Shown piece after piece: positions 7,666-8,809 of a DNA stretch of 8,809 nucleotides (position 1 is the first letter of the stretch; each line of letters begins with the position of its first letter). A model generated the notes under the pieces. The model worked only from the letters and a program-made list of their open reading frames with translations. It was not told the origin of the DNA and did not search any database. The stretch lies in contig JAUNJW010000075.1 of the NCBI GenBank assembly GCA_030533035.1, positions 1-8,809 of the forward strand. Reading direction: 5' to 3'. The translations under genes and the position numbers were made by a program. The stretch is from Erysipelotrichaceae bacterium. Lineage in GTDB: Bacteria; Bacillota_I; Bacilli_A; Erysipelotrichales; Erysipelotrichaceae.

Positions 7666-8438
7666 ATCTGATGAACGGCAGTGCTCATTTCCTTCACAAA
7701 GGTGGCGACAGCTTCCGGACTGTCCTTGCCATGTTCCGCGATGATGCGGACAATGGCGGAGCCGACAATCGCGCCGTCGGAAAGAGAAGCCATCCTCGCG
7801 GCCTGCTCAGGGGCAGAGATGCCGAAGCCGACGGCACACGGCAGATCAGTCACTGCCCTGACCTCGCTGATCAGTGAGGCGATATCGGTATTGATCTGGC
7901 TCCTGACGCCGGTGACGCCAAGCGAGGAAACCACATAGAGGAATCCCTTCGCCTCTTTGGCGATCATACGGATGCGTTCCTTTGAAGTCGGGGCGATCAT
8001 GGAAATCAGGTCCAGGCCGTACTCTTCGCAAAGAGAGGCGAATTCCTCTTTTTCCTCAAACGGCACGTCCGGCAGGATCAGACCGTCGATCTCAGCTTCC
8101 TTTGCGACAGAAAGGAATTTTTCAGCGCCATAGGAATAGACCACGTTGGCATAAGTCATAAAAACCATCGGGACACTGATTTCTTTTCTGAGTTCCTTTG
8201 CGACAGCGAGAATCTTTTCGGTGTTGACGCCGCCTTTGAGCGCCCGGTTGTCCGCCTCCTGGATCACCGGTCCTTCGGCGGTCGGATCGGAAAACGGAAT
8301 GCCGAGTTCAATCAGGTCGGCGCCGTTCTGGACCATTGCCTTCACAATCGCGGCAGTGGTTTCCAGATCCGGATCGCCGCAGGTGATAAACGGGATAAAC
8401 GCCTTTTTATTTTCAAAGGCCTCATGGATTCTGCTCAT
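7659..8438 (-). CDS. trpA: Tryptophan synthase alpha subunit
   Basis: TrpA cleaves indole-3-glycerol phosphate to glyceraldehyde 3-phosphate and indole, passing indole through a tunnel to TrpB in the alpha2-beta2 complex. The 259-residue protein is a full-length TIM barrel. Visible sites are [11 protein letters not shown] (14-24), catalytic Glu44 in [11 protein letters not shown] (equivalent to Glu49 of Salmonella TrpA), LPDVPFEE (122-129), [12 protein letters not shown] (168-179), and phosphate-site GFGIS (204-208) and VGSAIV (225-230). The second catalytic carboxylate, Asp60 in Salmonella, is Glu55 here (TAEGPVIQ). I recall this variant in other Clostridia-type TrpA proteins, so it is probably functional. 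The ATG overlaps the trpB stop by four bases (ATGA), with AGGAGA 7 bases upstream. The stop codon lies in an inverted repeat before the next gene. Confidence 0.96.
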   Translation of the reverse strand: MSRIHEAFENKKAFIPFITCGDPDLETTAAIVKAMVQNGADLIELGIPFSDPTAEGPVIQEADNRALKGGVNTEKILAVAKELRKEISVPMVFMTYANVVYSYGAEKFLSVAKEAEIDGLILPDVPFEEKEEFASLCEEYGLDLISMIAPTSKERIRMIAKEAKGFLYVVSSLGVTGVRSQINTDIASLISEVRAVTDLPCAVGFGISAPEQAARMASLSDGAIVGSAIVRIIAEHGKDSPEAVATFVKEMSTAVHQIR

Positions 8439-8809
8439 TCGGAAATCTCCTGTCCCCGGTAGCGGGCAACGGAGACACAGTCCTTGTCGCCCCGTCCGGA
8501 AATTGTCACAACGATATTCTTTGAAGGGTCCAGCTGCTTTGCGTAATCCATCGCGTATGCCACCGCGTGGGCGGACTCAATGGCGGGAATAATGCCTTCC
8601 ATGCGGGAAAGATATTCAAATGCCTGCACCGCCTCCTCATCGGTTACGGCAATGTATCTGGCCCGGCCGGTGTCATGGAGCCATGCATGTTCAGGGCCGA
8701 TGCCGGGATAGTCAAGGCCGGCGGAAATGGAATAGACGGGTGCGATCTGGCCCATGTCATCCTGGCAGAAATAAGACTTCATGCCGTGGAATATGCCGAG
8801 TCTGCCGGT
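8435..8809 (-). CDS. trpB: Tryptophan synthase beta subunit, C-terminal part (partial)
   Basis: The last 124 codons are present; the gene enters from beyond the right edge. TrpB is a PLP enzyme that condenses indole with serine to make tryptophan. The fragment has the standard C-terminal blocks: [14 protein letters not shown] near the edge, [45 protein letters not shown] (which includes the conserved active-site Glu of EGI..ALESAHA), and SGRGDKD, whose Ser contacts the PLP ring nitrogen. The PLP lysine and catalytic core are outside the window. It ends in a 4-base overlap with trpA, consistent with coupled translation of the two subunits. An internal Met at 8782-8780 is not a start, because the homology continues upstream to the window edge. 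Confidence 0.96.
   Translation of the reverse strand, partial: TGRLGIFHGMKSYFCQDDMGQIAPVYSISAGLDYPGIGPEHAWLHDTGRARYIAVTDEEAVQAFEYLSRMEGIIPAIESAHAVAYAMDYAKQLDPSKNIVVTISGRGDKDCVSVARYRGQEISE

Overview
The window looks like chromosome from a low-to-mid GC Bacillota (Firmicutes), probably a gut-type Clostridia or Erysipelotrichia relative. The reasons are strong purine-rich Shine-Dalgarno sites, TATAAT-type and extended -10 promoters, a B12-independent QueH, a Clostridia-like TrpA active-site loop, and a DUF6054-like small protein. The species assignment is inference. No mobile element, CRISPR array or RNA gene was seen.

Left part (1-3111). A partial, leftward gene for a membrane-anchored protein (1-142) diverges from a rightward operon tgt-queA-queH (227-3064). 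The intergenic region holds two short perfect inverted repeats beside the likely promoters. The three operon genes overlap by 1 and 8 bases and cover the whole tRNA-side half of queuosine synthesis: base exchange at G34, addition of the epoxycyclopentane ring, and reduction of epoxyqueuosine to queuosine. A clear intrinsic terminator closes the operon at 3079-3111. No early preQ1 synthesis gene, transporter or preQ1 riboswitch is visible here.

Middle (3112-7254). A rightward gene with its own promoter encodes a membrane-anchored CapA/PgsA-like metallophosphatase-fold protein (3204-4406). It converges on a large leftward gene (4456-7029). That gene encodes an uncommon architecture: a KaiC/RecA-like domain without a Walker A motif, fused to the ATP-grasp domain of PEP synthase/PPDK, followed by a family-specific C-terminal domain. 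It has no phosphohistidine or PEP-binding barrel domain. Its leader contains a promoter, a hairpin and a terminator-like hairpin before the start codon, which suggests attenuation. This gene with its leader is the least understood part of the window.

Right part (7212-8809). All genes run leftward: the 3' end of trpB, trpA (overlapping by 4 bases), then a small DUF6054-like gene ending in a symmetric terminator whose stem includes the stop codon. This is the distal end of a tryptophan operon whose upstream genes lie beyond the window. The small gene has a possible promoter of its own inside an inverted repeat.
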